Assembly (NCBI RefSeq): GCF_001022965.1 | Contig: NZ_LECZ01000024.1 | Coordinates: 434,001 to 498,000, forward strand | DNA from: Enterobacter genomosp. O | GTDB taxonomy: Bacteria > Pseudomonadota > Gammaproteobacteria > Enterobacterales > Enterobacteriaceae | Length of the DNA stretch: 64,000 bases | Reading direction: 5' to 3' | Shown here: piece by piece, positions 8,302-18,086 of the stretch | Position numbering within the stretch: the stretch's first letter is position 1 | Layout of the letters: each line of letters begins with the position of its first letter | Translations under genes and position numbers: made by a program | Notes under the pieces: model-generated | What the model was told of the DNA's origin: nothing | Databases searched by the model: none | Seen by the model: only the letters and a program-made list of their open reading frames with translations

Positions 8302-9699
8302 ATGGACATGATTTTGTTGGAAGCTCATAAGGATGAACTTAATTCTATTCTGCAAACTGACGGAGATCGTGAAAACTCAGCGTATATACTCTTCGGCAAA
8401 GTTTGTATTCAAAATGACCCGTGGTCAGGCAAGGCGCGCCAGCGCCTTGTTTCCCACAAAATAATTCCGGTCCCAGAAGAGGAAAAGATATCGTCTTCTG
8501 ATGTTCATGTAACTTGGTCTACCCGTACATTTGTCAAGCTTCTTAAATTAGCTGAAAGAGAAGATCTTATCTTAGGGATCGTGCACACTCATCCAGGTAG
8601 TTACGCATTTTTCTCTGAACAGGACACCCGTAACGAAAAAGATTTGCTTAAAATCTTATCGAATCGTTCAGGCGATGGTCATACTTTTGTGAGTGTAGTT
8701 TTAGGTGGAGACGGCTCTTTCTGCTCACGGTTATGGACCACACCAAGCCACGAGGAGATATTTGAAGCAATTATCGTTTCGGGTCGATCGTTAACTTTTC
8801 ATGGTAATAAAGAATCAGCTGATGCTGAAATGTTTGACAGGCAAGCCCGTTTATTTGGCCCACTGTTTAACTCTACGGTGAAAGGGTTACGAGTTGGTAT
8901 TATTGGCTGTGGTGGTACGGGAAGTCCTACGGCAATGTTGCTGGCAAGACTTGGCGTTGGGAAATTGCTCCTTATAGACGATGATGTAATCGAATTGTCG
9001 AATTTAAACCGAGTCCATGGTGCCAGAAGAGACGATGCATTGAACCGAGTACCAAAAGTCGAGGTTATTGCCCGGGAAATTTCGAATGCTGATTTGGGAA
9101 CAAATGTTGCTATTTTCAAAGGTTGGGTTGGAGACACTAAAGTAAGAGATGCTTTAAAATCTTGTGACGTGATTTTTGGCTGCACTGATGATCATGATGG
9201 CCGATTATTTCTGAACAGATTAGCTTATTTTTATGGCATCGCTGTTCTTGATATGGGAGTTCGTATCATACCTGCCAGCAAAAACCGCACCTATGAGATG
9301 GCAGGCCGAGTTACGTTGGTCGCACCTGGGGCTCCCTGTTTGCTATGCCGTAGGTTAATCAATCCCGTCACTGCCAGAGACGAAGCTTTGAAGCGCTCAA
9401 ATCCAGAAGAATATGAACGTCGAAAAGCAGAGGCATACGTTCTAGGAGGCGGAGACCCAGCTCCTGTTGTTATAACCTTTACTACCGAAACTGCTTGCAT
9501 GGCGGTCAATGAGCTTCTCCAAGGGTTAACCGCATTCCAAGGAGAAAATGGTATGAAAGCAGGACGTATACGTCGCTTCGATATTTCAGAAGATAGAGCA
9601 AACACCTGTTTACCGGTTTCAGGATGCCAATTATGTGCCAGTCAAGAAAATTGGGGAAGAGCAGATATCATTCCATTTTTGGATAGGGTAGGTAGTTGA
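8302..9699 (+). CDS. JAB/JAMM peptidase - E1-like ThiF adenylyltransferase fusion
   Basis: A 465-residue two-enzyme protein. Residues about 1-165 are a JAB/JAMM isopeptidase-like domain with an intact metal motif: H95, H97, S105 and D108 in HTHPGSYAFFSEQD, plus a probable catalytic E24. Residues about 178-460 are an E1/ThiF domain: DRQARLFG, the ATP loop GCGGTGS (202-208), IDDDVIELSNLNR (225-237), GCTDDHDGR and two Cys pairs (C346/C349 and C442/C445) likely binding zinc. E1 would adenylate and transfer a ubiquitin-like C-terminus; JAB would trim or remove it. The gene sits 2 nt after the ubiquitin-E2 fusion, and its stop overlaps the DUF6527 start (TGATG). Confidence 0.88.
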   Translation: MDMILLEAHKDELNSILQTDGDRENSAYILFGKVCIQNDPWSGKARQRLVSHKIIPVPEEEKISSSDVHVTWSTRTFVKLLKLAEREDLILGIVHTHPGSYAFFSEQDTRNEKDLLKILSNRSGDGHTFVSVVLGGDGSFCSRLWTTPSHEEIFEAIIVSGRSLTFHGNKESADAEMFDRQARLFGPLFNSTVKGLRVGIIGCGGTGSPTAMLLARLGVGKLLLIDDDVIELSNLNRVHGARRDDALNRVPKVEVIAREISNADLGTNVAIFKGWVGDTKVRDALKSCDVIFGCTDDHDGRLFLNRLAYFYGIAVLDMGVRIIPASKNRTYEMAGRVTLVAPGAPCLLCRRLINPVTARDEALKRSNPEEYERRKAEAYVLGGGDPAPVVITFTTETACMAVNELLQGLTAFQGENGMKAGRIRRFDISEDRANTCLPVSGCQLCASQENWGRADIIPFLDRVGS

Positions 9700-10055
9700 T
9701 GGGGCGTTTTTTCGCAAAATTTTTAAGCTGGGCCAAGTTTATAAATTTCGATCTACTTATTAGAAGATCAGAAACATTTCCTTTAAATAAAAACTTGAGG
9801 AGTGACGACCTTATTTTTGTCGTTGATGGAAATATTGAGAAATGGGCCTGCTTAAAATGCCCCGGCAACTGTGGAGAAATGATATCCCTTTCTCTTAATC
9901 AAACAAGACGTCCTAGGTGGAACGTAACATATGATTATTTAAACCGACCAACAGTTAAACCTTCAATACATCAAAAAAATGACTGTGGATGTCACTTTTG
10001 GATAATAAAAGGAAAAATTGAATGGTGCAAGGGAGGACGACCTAAAAAAAATTAA
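9699..10055 (+). CDS. DUF6527 family zinc-ribbon protein
   Basis: A 118-residue protein with a C-terminal zinc ribbon: CLKCPGNCGE, then a W...KPSI stretch and CGCHFWIIKGKIEWC. This is the pattern of DUF6527, a family repeatedly encoded at the end of bacterial multiubiquitin/E2/E1 operons. Its role in them is not established; a substrate adaptor or E3-like function is only a guess. ATG 9699 overlaps the stop of the JAB-E1 gene (TGATG); an in-frame TTG at 9696 is less likely. The last residues are basic (GGRPKKN). Composition is very AT-rich like the rest of the island. Confidence 0.8.
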   Translation: MGRFFAKFLSWAKFINFDLLIRRSETFPLNKNLRSDDLIFVVDGNIEKWACLKCPGNCGEMISLSLNQTRRPRWNVTYDYLNRPTVKPSIHQKNDCGCHFWIIKGKIEWCKGGRPKKN

Positions 10056-10513
10056 TTGAAGTTTCATTTTTAATTCATTGTTTGCCTTTTCATTGTAAAA
10101 TGCCATCAACTTGCCGTGCCGCTCCAGATAGCCGCGCTATAGCTGCTCAGGATCCATAACACTGAAGGCATATACAGCTTGAACACGCGCAGTTCAATCA
10201 TCATTACAACCAGATTCTACTCGCGACCCATTATATCCGAACCATATGTGGGGCTCTGTAAAGTCACATCGGACGAAGATTGTCCGCTTTTGGCACTCGC
10301 CTGACAACGCGAGAGCGAGAAGATTTAGGTTTAAATTGGCGCGTCATGGTATCAGGTGTAATACATAGTTTTACCGATAAATCCCCCCTATCAAAATACC
10401 ACGTTCAAACCACGCATGGTGTTGCCAGCCGCCATGGACAAAAAAAAGCCCGCAATCTGCGGGCTTAGAGATAATTTAGAACCTGTTAGTACCAGACGTT
10501 TCCGGTTGGGAAA
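10056..10513. other. 458-bp gap between the island and guaA
   Basis: Composition shifts from very AT-rich (10056-10100) to mixed. No complete gene is convincing. A 32-codon minus-strand ORF (10106-10204) encoding a short hydrophobic peptide may be a relic. The last 75 bp hold the guaA terminator. The mosaic look suggests decayed DNA at the island boundary. Confidence 0.4.
10440..10466 (-). terminator. guaA rho-independent terminator
   Basis: On the minus strand AAGCCCGC-AGATT-GCGGGCTT is followed by a long T run. It lies 48 nt after the guaA stop and ends the guaBA transcript. Confidence 0.85.
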
Positions 10514-12091
10514 TCATTCCCACTCAATCGTAGCCGGTGGCTTACCGCTGATGTCATACACCACGCGGGAAATACCGTTAACTTCGTTGATGATGCGGTT
10601 AGACACGCGGCCTAAGAAGTCATACGGCAGGTGCGCCCAGTGCGCGGTCATGAAGTCGATGGTTTCCACCGCACGCAGGGAAACAACCCAGTCGTACTTG
10701 CGGCCATCTCCCATTACGCCAACGGAGCGAACCGGCAGGAACACGGTGAACGCCTGGCTCACTTTGTTGTACAGGTCAGCTTTGTGCAGCTCTTCGATGA
10801 AGATAGCATCCGCGCGACGCAGCAGGTCGCAGTACTCTTTCTTCACTTCGCCCAGCACGCGCACGCCCAGACCCGGACCCGGGAACGGGTGACGGTAGAG
10901 CATGTCGTACGGCAGACCCAGTTCCAGACCGATCTTACGCACTTCGTCTTTGAACAGCTCGCGCAGCGGTTCAACCAGGCCCATCTTCATCTCTTTCGGC
11001 AGGCCGCCCACGTTGTGGTGAGATTTGATGACGTGTGCTTTACCGGTGGCGGAGGCCGCAGATTCGATCACGTCCGGGTAGATGGTACCCTGAGCCAGCC
11101 ACTTCACGTCTTCCAGCTTCAGCGCTTCTTCGTCGAACACTTCCACAAACACGCGGCCGATGATCTTACGCTTCGCTTCCGGATCGTTCTCGCCTTTCAG
11201 CGCGTCCAGGAAGCGCTGCTCGCCTTCCACGTGAACGATGTTCAGACCGAAGTGGTCGCCAAACATGTCCATGACCTGCTGGGCTTCATTCAGACGCAGC
11301 AGACCGTTGTCCACGAAGACGCAGGTCAGGTTTTTACCGATGGCGCGGTGCAGCAGCATCGCGGTTACGGAGGAGTCCACGCCGCCGGAGAGGCCGAGGA
11401 TCACTTTGTCATCGCCAACCTGCTGGCGGATACGCTCAACGGCGTCGTCGATGATTTTAGCCGGGGTCCACAGGGCTTCACACTGGCAGATGTCGCGCAC
11501 GAAGCGCTCCAGCATGCGCATCCCCTGACGGGTGTGGGTCACTTCCGGGTGGAACTGCACGCCGTAGAAGCGTTTTTCTTCGTTCGCCATAATCGCGAAC
11601 GGGCAGCTTTCGGTGCTGGCAACGGTCACGAAGTCAGACGGGATGGCGGTGACTTTGTCGCCGTGGCTCATCCACACGTCCAGCAGCGGTTTGCCGTCTG
11701 CGGTCAGGGAGTCTTCGATACCGCGCACCAGCGCGCTGTCGGTGACGACTTCTACCTGCGCATAGCCAAACTCGCGCTCGTTAGAGCCTTCTACGTGGCC
11801 GCCCAACTGCATTGCCATGGTCTGCATACCGTAGCAGACGCCGAATACCGGCACGCCAGCTTCGAACACGTACTGCGGCGCGCGCGGGCTGTTCTCTTCG
11901 GTAGTGCTTTCCGGGCCGCCGGACAGGATGATGCCGCTTGGATTGAATTCGCGAATCTGTGCTTCCGTGACATCCCATGCCCACAGCTCACAGTAAACGC
12001 CCAGTTCACGTACGCGACGCGCCACCAGCTGAGTGTACTGCGAACCGAAGTCCAGGATGAGAATGCGATGTTTATGAATGTTTTCCGTCAT
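10514..12091 (-). CDS. guaA: GMP synthase (glutamine-hydrolysing)
   Basis: A 525-residue enzyme making GMP from XMP, ATP and glutamine. The N-terminal class-I amidotransferase domain has the catalytic Cys in [13 protein letters not shown] and the His/Glu in [10 protein letters not shown]. The ATP-pyrophosphatase domain has the P-loop [11 protein letters not shown], and the C-terminal dimerisation domain ends in PPATIEWE. Length equals the E. coli protein. It is downstream of guaB with a 191-bp gap that contains a large palindrome. Its 3' end abuts the accessory island. Confidence 0.98.
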   Translation of the reverse strand: MTENIHKHRILILDFGSQYTQLVARRVRELGVYCELWAWDVTEAQIREFNPSGIILSGGPESTTEENSPRAPQYVFEAGVPVFGVCYGMQTMAMQLGGHVEGSNEREFGYAQVEVVTDSALVRGIEDSLTADGKPLLDVWMSHGDKVTAIPSDFVTVASTESCPFAIMANEEKRFYGVQFHPEVTHTRQGMRMLERFVRDICQCEALWTPAKIIDDAVERIRQQVGDDKVILGLSGGVDSSVTAMLLHRAIGKNLTCVFVDNGLLRLNEAQQVMDMFGDHFGLNIVHVEGEQRFLDALKGENDPEAKRKIIGRVFVEVFDEEALKLEDVKWLAQGTIYPDVIESAASATGKAHVIKSHHNVGGLPKEMKMGLVEPLRELFKDEVRKIGLELGLPYDMLYRHPFPGPGLGVRVLGEVKKEYCDLLRRADAIFIEELHKADLYNKVSQAFTVFLPVRSVGVMGDGRKYDWVVSLRAVETIDFMTAHWAHLPYDFLGRVSNRIINEVNGISRVVYDISGKPPATIEWE

Positions 12092-12149
12092 TGACGCTAA
12101 TTCCGAGGCAAGAGAAACAAAAACAGAGCGCCCGATTTACTCGTCGTCT

Positions 12150-12250
12150 TTCAGGCTGCAGGTGCGTTGGCTGCGTCCATTCGCCCCGGTCACATAGTTA
12201 ACTATGCTCCCGGGGCAAATGGACTTGCCGCCTTCCTGCAACCCGAAATC
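12150..12250. repeat. large imperfect palindrome between guaB and guaA
   Basis: About 100 bp centred on the perfect 14-bp palindrome CATAGTTAACTATG (12193-12206), flanked by CCCCGG arms and outer arms containing GCTGCAGGTGCGTTGGC versus GCCGCCTTCCTGCAACC. It resembles a family of roughly 100-170-bp palindromic intergenic units common in Enterobacterales (similar in layout to YPAL-type elements). Transcribed as part of guaBA mRNA it would fold into a long hairpin. Confidence 0.6.
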
Positions 12251-12282
12251 CATAGAGTAACTGGATCGGGCGCGGAAACTTA

Positions 12283-13749
12283 TCAGGAGCCCAGACGGTA
12301 GTTCGGGGACTCTTTGGTGATCGTCACGTCGTGAACGTGGCTCTCCTGGATACCCGCACCGCTGATGCGTACGAATTCCGCTTTGGTACGCAGCAGGTCA
12401 ATGGTACCACAGCCGGTCAGGCCCATACAGGAGCGCAGGCCGCCCATCTGCTGGTGAATGATCTCTTTCAGGCGGCCTTTATACGCTACGCGACCTTCGA
12501 TACCTTCCGGCACCAGTTTGTCAGCGGCGTTATCGGTCTGGAAGTAACGGTCAGAGGAACCTTTGGACATCGCGCCCAGGGAGCCCATACCGCGGTAAGA
12601 TTTGTAAGAACGGCCCTGGAAGAGTTCGATTTCACCCGGGGATTCTTCGGTACCGGCCAGCATAGAGCCCACCATCACGGCAGCTGCGCCCGCGGCGATC
12701 GCTTTGGCGATGTCGCCAGAGAAGCGGATACCGCCGTCAGCGATGACCGGAATACCGGTACCTTCCAGCGCTTCTACCGCGTCAGACACGGCAGTGATCT
12801 GCGGAACGCCCACGCCGGTGACGATACGGGTAGTACAGATAGAGCCAGGACCGATACCTACTTTCACCGCGCTGCAGCCGGCGTCAGCCAGCGCGCGAGC
12901 GCCTGCGCCAGTGGCCACGTTACCGCCGATGATCTGCAGGTCAGGGTATTTCGCACGGGTGTCGCGAATACGCTGCAGAACGCCTTCGGAGTGGCCGTGA
13001 GAGGAGTCAATCAGCAGGACGTCAACGCCCGCAGCAACCAGCGCGTCAACGCGCTCTTCGTTACCGGCACCGGCGCCAACCGCAGCACCGACGCGCAGAC
13101 GGCCATGCTCGTCTTTACAGGCGTTAGGTTTACGTTCTGCTTTCTGGAAGTCTTTAACGGTGATCATGCCGCGCAGGTGGAAGCTGCTGTCGACAACCAG
13201 CGCTTTTTCAACGCGTTTTTCGTGCATTTTTGCCAGCACCACGTCGCGGGTTTCGCCTTCGCGAACGGTAACCAGACGCTCTTTTGGCGTCATGTAGACG
13301 CTGACAGGCTGGTTCAGGTCAGTCACGAAACGCACGTCACGGCCGGTGATGATGCCGACCAGCTCGTTCTCTTCGGTCACAACCGGGTAACCGGCGAAGC
13401 CGTTACGTTCGGTCAGGGCTTTCACTTCGTGCAGCGTGGTGGTTGGCAGAACGGTCTGTGGATCAGACACGATGCCGGATTCATGTTTCTTCACGCGGCG
13501 AACTTCTTCCGCCTGTCGTTCGATAGACATGTTTTTGTGGATAAAGCCAATGCCGCCTTCCTGTGCCAGGGCGATAGCCAGGCGCGCTTCAGTCACGGTG
13601 TCCATTGCCGCGGAGAGCATAGGAATGTTCAGGCGAATGGTTTTCGTCAACTGCGTGCTGAGATCGGCAGTATTCGGCAGAACGGTGGAATGAGCGGGAA
13701 CGAGGAGGACGTCGTCAAACGTCAGTGCTTCTTTAGCGATACGTAGCAT
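12283..13749 (-). CDS. guaB: inosine-5'-monophosphate dehydrogenase
   Basis: A 488-residue enzyme oxidising IMP to XMP with NAD, the first committed step to GMP. It shows the TIM-barrel start [15 protein letters not shown], two CBS domains around residues 95-205, the catalytic loop [18 protein letters not shown] with the active Cys, and the flap [14 protein letters not shown]. The start MLRIAKEAL (13749) matches E. coli; an in-frame ATG two codons upstream is less likely. It is transcribed with guaA and diverges from xseA. Confidence 0.98.
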   Translation of the reverse strand: MLRIAKEALTFDDVLLVPAHSTVLPNTADLSTQLTKTIRLNIPMLSAAMDTVTEARLAIALAQEGGIGFIHKNMSIERQAEEVRRVKKHESGIVSDPQTVLPTTTLHEVKALTERNGFAGYPVVTEENELVGIITGRDVRFVTDLNQPVSVYMTPKERLVTVREGETRDVVLAKMHEKRVEKALVVDSSFHLRGMITVKDFQKAERKPNACKDEHGRLRVGAAVGAGAGNEERVDALVAAGVDVLLIDSSHGHSEGVLQRIRDTRAKYPDLQIIGGNVATGAGARALADAGCSAVKVGIGPGSICTTRIVTGVGVPQITAVSDAVEALEGTGIPVIADGGIRFSGDIAKAIAAGAAAVMVGSMLAGTEESPGEIELFQGRSYKSYRGMGSLGAMSKGSSDRYFQTDNAADKLVPEGIEGRVAYKGRLKEIIHQQMGGLRSCMGLTGCGTIDLLRTKAEFVRISGAGIQESHVHDVTITKESPNYRLGS

Positions 13750-13790
13750 GGGCAATATCTCTGACCTGGGTGGTTAAATATTGCCGTGGC

Positions 13791-13816
13791 ATTATACAGA
13801 GCGTAACCGATTGCAT
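13791..13816 (-). promoter_or_regulatory. guaB promoter with PurR-like operator
   Basis: On the minus strand a TATAAT -10 (13791-13796) lies 42 nt upstream of the guaB ATG, followed by a GC-rich discriminator. The sequence ATGCAATCGGTTACGC (13801-13816) sits just upstream and fits the purine-repressor consensus (ACGCAAACGTTTGCGT). It corresponds in position to the PurR-controlled guaBA promoter of E. coli. Confidence 0.65.
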
Positions 13817-13839
13817 CTACACTTTTTTGAAAAAAATGC

Positions 13840-13867
13840 TTGCGATTGCCTCTCAGCAGGTTACTAT
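13840..13867 (+). promoter_or_regulatory. candidate xseA promoter
   Basis: TTGCGA (13840-13845) and TACTAT (13862-13867) with a 16-bp spacer, 41 bp before the xseA ATG and divergent to the guaB promoter. Hexamers are moderate matches. Confidence 0.45.
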
Positions 13868-13878
13868 CGACTGAATAA

Positions 13879-15282
<1,404 letters not shown>

Positions 15283-15354
15283 TTCTTCGCCGGTTAGAAA
15301 CTATACTGCTGCTATTCCCTTTTATTCGGCCTTGCCAGAACTAAGGAGAGCAGC

Positions 15355-16374
15355 ATGTCCCATCTTTACAGCGTAATTCCCCCTTATATTCTTCGTCGCA
15401 TTATCGAAAGCGGTTCAGAACCGCAGCAGCGCTGTGCCCGCCAGACCTTAACCCATGTCCAGACGTTAATGGCCCACATGCCCGGCAAACCCGCCGCGCC
15501 GCACGTGAGCAAGGCCGGGCAGCTGGAGCGTGATATCTACGATGCGAAGCAGACCCAGGAGCTACCGGGTACGCAGGTGCGTTATGAAGGCCAGCCGTCG
15601 AACGGCGATGTGGCGGTGGATGAAGCCTACGATTATCTGGGTATCACCCATGATTTCTTCTGGAAAGCGTATCGGCGCGATTCGCTCGACAATAAGGGCC
15701 TGATTCTGACCGGCACCGTGCATTATGGCCGGGAATATCAGAACGCCTTCTGGAACGGTCAGCAGATGGTCTTTGGCGACGGGGACGGGGAAATCTTTAA
15801 CCGCTTTACCATCGCCATTGACGTCGTGGGGCACGAGCTGAGCCACGGCGTTACCGAGACCGAAGCCGGGCTAATCTACTTTGAACAGTCGGGCGCGCTG
15901 AACGAGTCGCTGTCTGACGTGTTTGGCTCGCTGGTCAAACAGTACCATCTGAAGCAAACAGCCGATAAAGCAGACTGGCTCATTGGCGAAGGGCTGCTGG
16001 CGAAAGGGATCAACGGCAAAGGGCTGCGTTCGATGTCTGAGCCGGGCACCGCCTATGACGATCCGCTGCTCGGTAAAGACCCGCAGCCCGCGCACATGAA
16101 AGATTTCATTAAAACGCGCGAGGATAACGGCGGCGTGCACCTGAACTCCGGCATCCCCAACCGGGCGTTTTATCTGGCTGCGACGGCGATCGGCGGCTAC
16201 GCCTGGGAAAAAGCGGGTTATGCCTGGTACGACACGGTTTGCGATCGCAATCTGGCGCAGGATGCGGATTTTGAGGCCTTCGCAAAACTGACGATAGCGC
16301 ACGGAGAGAAACGCTCCGGCAGCGGCGTTGGGGAGGCCATAAAACAAGCCTGGGAACAGGTGGGAGTGCTGTAA
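15355..16374 (+). CDS. protealysin-like M4 metalloprotease
   Basis: A 339-residue thermolysin-family zinc protease. The zinc motif HELSH is at 160-164 and the third ligand is probably E184 in ALNESLSD; the C-terminal domain has DNGGVHLNSGIPN. The N-terminus has no signal peptide. Instead it carries the short propeptide (about 50 residues) with the IPPYILRRI motif typical of protealysin precursors, which mature by self-cleavage and can act on cytoplasmic or host actin targets in Serratia. The next gene, starting directly at the stop codon, encodes its emfourin inhibitor. The pair interrupts the xseA-yfgJ order seen in E. coli. Confidence 0.9.
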   Translation: MSHLYSVIPPYILRRIIESGSEPQQRCARQTLTHVQTLMAHMPGKPAAPHVSKAGQLERDIYDAKQTQELPGTQVRYEGQPSNGDVAVDEAYDYLGITHDFFWKAYRRDSLDNKGLILTGTVHYGREYQNAFWNGQQMVFGDGDGEIFNRFTIAIDVVGHELSHGVTETEAGLIYFEQSGALNESLSDVFGSLVKQYHLKQTADKADWLIGEGLLAKGINGKGLRSMSEPGTAYDDPLLGKDPQPAHMKDFIKTREDNGGVHLNSGIPNRAFYLAATAIGGYAWEKAGYAWYDTVCDRNLAQDADFEAFAKLTIAHGEKRSGSGVGEAIKQAWEQVGVL

Positions 16375-16725
16375 ATGCAGGTTCCGGAACTGACGGATGA
16401 CGCCGTGGTTGAGCTGGCCCGGGAAGGCGGCGTCGCTTTTATTCCTAAGCTGAGCGGCCAGCGCACCATCGCGCTGTCCTCGCTCAATGAGGCCCAGCGC
16501 CAGCGTCTGGTGAGCATCCTTGAACAGGCCTTTCCGCGCGGCCAGCCGCCGGGACAGGCCTCGTCACCCGGCAGCGGTGACCAGCGCTATTTCCGCATCC
16601 AGATTATCTGGACCGGGCAAAATCAGGCGCACTACACCGATATCATCGTGCTGGTACCGGAGCAGGAAGCGCCCGAGTCGCTGGTCGAGCTGTGGAAGAA
16701 GGGCGAAGGCTGCGTGTGTGATTAA
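16375..16725 (+). CDS. emfourin-type protealysin inhibitor
   Basis: A 116-residue protein whose ATG follows the protease stop codon with no spacer, so it is translated with it. The pattern (EGGVAFIPKLSGQRTIALSSL, a Pro/Gly-rich linker at about 54-68, then RYFRIQIIW and HYTDIIVLVPE) matches emfourin, the specific proteinaceous inhibitor paired with protealysin-like M4 proteases. No signal peptide is present, in keeping with a cytoplasmic partner. It likely keeps the protease inactive in the producing cell. The call leans on the operon pairing. Confidence 0.82.
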   Translation: MQVPELTDDAVVELAREGGVAFIPKLSGQRTIALSSLNEAQRQRLVSILEQAFPRGQPPGQASSPGSGDQRYFRIQIIWTGQNQAHYTDIIVLVPEQEAPESLVELWKKGEGCVCD

Positions 16726-16943
16726 CCTTCGGCCCGAACAAACTCCACGCGTTTTTTAGAGATAAGACCGTGGCCGTTCTGGCAGAAATAGTCCACCGCC
16801 CCGCAGGCTTTTAATACCTGGAGTGGCTGATGACACTCCGGGCAGCGGGCTTCGAGCGCAATATCCTTATTACAGCTTTCGCAGTGCGCTACCCCATTCT
16901 GAGGCTCAAGCGGTGCCTGGCAATCCGGGCAGGTAATCGTCAT
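16722..16943 (-). CDS. yfgJ: YfgJ family double zinc-ribbon protein
   Basis: A 73-residue protein with three CxxC pairs: CPDC, CESC and CPEC, followed by a single C...YFC pair near AVDYFCQNGHG. It matches the small zinc-ribbon YfgJ of E. coli, located at the same chromosomal spot between xseA and der. Function is unknown; nucleic-acid or protein binding is possible. Its 3' end overlaps the convergent inhibitor gene by 4 nt. Confidence 0.9.
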   Translation of the reverse strand: MTITCPDCQAPLEPQNGVAHCESCNKDIALEARCPECHQPLQVLKACGAVDYFCQNGHGLISKKRVEFVRAEG

Positions 16944-16993
16944 GGTGACTCCTTCAAAGCGTTGAGGTCTGCGATAATTTTACCACGTCGCGG

Positions 16994-18028
16994 TCAGTGC
17001 GGGCCACGCAGCTGTTGCTGTAACGCCAGCAGCAGCTCCACTTCCGCTATCCTGCGGCGCGTCGTGCGGCTCACCTCTTGCGGATCCCGTTCAAACAGGC
17101 TTTTGGCACCCAGAATCTGCTCTGCAAGACAGTGCGCGTAGATCGTGCCGGGAATTGTCCAGCATTGCCGCGTGTCGCCATCTATCAGTTCCAGTACATC
17201 TTCAGCGCCGCGCCGGTCGTGGCTGATGATGCGCCCGTCGCGCAGGCAGAGGCGTAAGCCCTTTTGCCCGCCGGCCGGCCCTGCGTATTTGTTAAGCCAG
17301 ATATCCACCGGCACGCCGCTGATATGCCCCTGAAGATGCGCCTCACCTTCCGCCGTCGTCAGGTCGCCTTTTGCGATAGCGTGGCCCAGGCGGTCTTTAG
17401 CCGTGACGACTTGCAGGGTCATATCATCACTCCCACCCAGATAACGCACCGTTTCACGCAGCATCGCCAGCACGTGCGTACCGATATCCAGAATTACGCC
17501 ATCAGGGTGGCGAAGCGTTCGGGTATCCGGCTCGCCGGTGGCAAAGTTAAGCGCGATGGGTTCTCCTGCGGCGTTATATCCGCTCGGCTCCTGCAAAAAG
17601 CCGTCGATTTTGACGATGTCAGAGACGCTGCCAACCAGCGGCCGCTTCACCATTTCGATGCGCGCCATCCAGTGGTCGAGCGCCAGCACGCGTGGCGCCA
17701 CGCCGGGCATGGCCAGCAGCGCGTTGAGCTTGTCGATTTGAGAAAGCGTGGCGACAATCGGCTTTTCAACCACAATGCGCGGCACGGGCGAGGCAATGGC
17801 CTGCTCCAGCACCTCAAAATGGTGCAGCGATGCGGTGGTGATAAACAGGGTATCAAGCGGCTGGGAGAGAAGTTCAGACAGTGTGGAACAGCGCGTTATA
17901 CCCTCCGGCTGTTTTACGGGCTGGATATCAAAGCCTAAACAGTGAGGGGGAGTATCAAAAAGTTTTCGTATTGCGGGCAGGTAAGCTGTTTCAACAACTG
18001 CGCCAAGTCCAACAAACCCTAACAGCAT
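16994..18028 (-). CDS. Gfo/Idh/MocA family oxidoreductase
   Basis: A 344-residue NAD(P)-dependent dehydrogenase-like protein. It has the nucleotide fold at its N-terminus (MLLGFVGLGAVVETAYLPA) and the family EKP motif in RIVVEKPIV. The C-terminal substrate domain carries DIGTHVLAM. Start ATG 18028 is chosen because CGAGGT precedes it; a longer ORF to 18148 would overlap the transporter and lacks homology. It lies downstream of the peptide transporter on the same strand (58-bp gap) and could be co-transcribed. Substrate is not predictable, though sugars or inositols are usual. Confidence 0.82.
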   Translation of the reverse strand: MLLGFVGLGAVVETAYLPAIRKLFDTPPHCLGFDIQPVKQPEGITRCSTLSELLSQPLDTLFITTASLHHFEVLEQAIASPVPRIVVEKPIVATLSQIDKLNALLAMPGVAPRVLALDHWMARIEMVKRPLVGSVSDIVKIDGFLQEPSGYNAAGEPIALNFATGEPDTRTLRHPDGVILDIGTHVLAMLRETVRYLGGSDDMTLQVVTAKDRLGHAIAKGDLTTAEGEAHLQGHISGVPVDIWLNKYAGPAGGQKGLRLCLRDGRIISHDRRGAEDVLELIDGDTRQCWTIPGTIYAHCLAEQILGAKSLFERDPQEVSRTTRRRIAEVELLLALQQQLRGPH

Positions 18029-18086
18029 GTTCTTACCTCGTTGAGTAAATTGCCGGGGCATAACGCCGCCCCGGCAAAATCGAGGT

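Larger units (their letters stand above)
5150..10435. other. AT-rich accessory island next to the guaA 3' end
   Basis: From about 5.4 kb to about 10.1 kb the sequence is visibly more AT-rich than the GC-rich backbone on both sides, and its codons favour A/T at third positions. It carries five genes absent from the E. coli guaA neighbourhood: a GHKL ATPase, a STAS/winged-helix protein, a ubiquitin-E2 fusion, a JAB-E1 fusion and a DUF6527 protein. The 3' end of guaA is a known integration site for genomic islands. However, no integrase and no duplicated guaA-end sequence were found here, so the mode of arrival is unknown. Boundaries are approximate. Confidence 0.7.

Noticed and set aside
8302-9699. 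MoeB/ThiF/HesA enzyme of cofactor synthesis
   Set aside because: The E1 domain is of the ThiF fold, but the fused JAMM domain and the Ubl-E2 and DUF6527 neighbours point to protein conjugation, and no moa or thi gene is nearby.
10500-10545. attachment-site duplication of the guaA 3' end
   Set aside because: The guaA end sequence around ATTCCCACTCAATCG was looked for on the far side of the island and elsewhere in the window and not found.
10631-12094. 487-codon open frame opposite guaA
   Set aside because: Antisense shadow of guaA; no recognisable domain and no ribosome site.
12331-13746. 471-codon open frame opposite guaB
   Set aside because: It is antisense to the fully conserved guaB; composition (His/Arg/Phe-rich) is that of an antisense shadow in GC-rich DNA.
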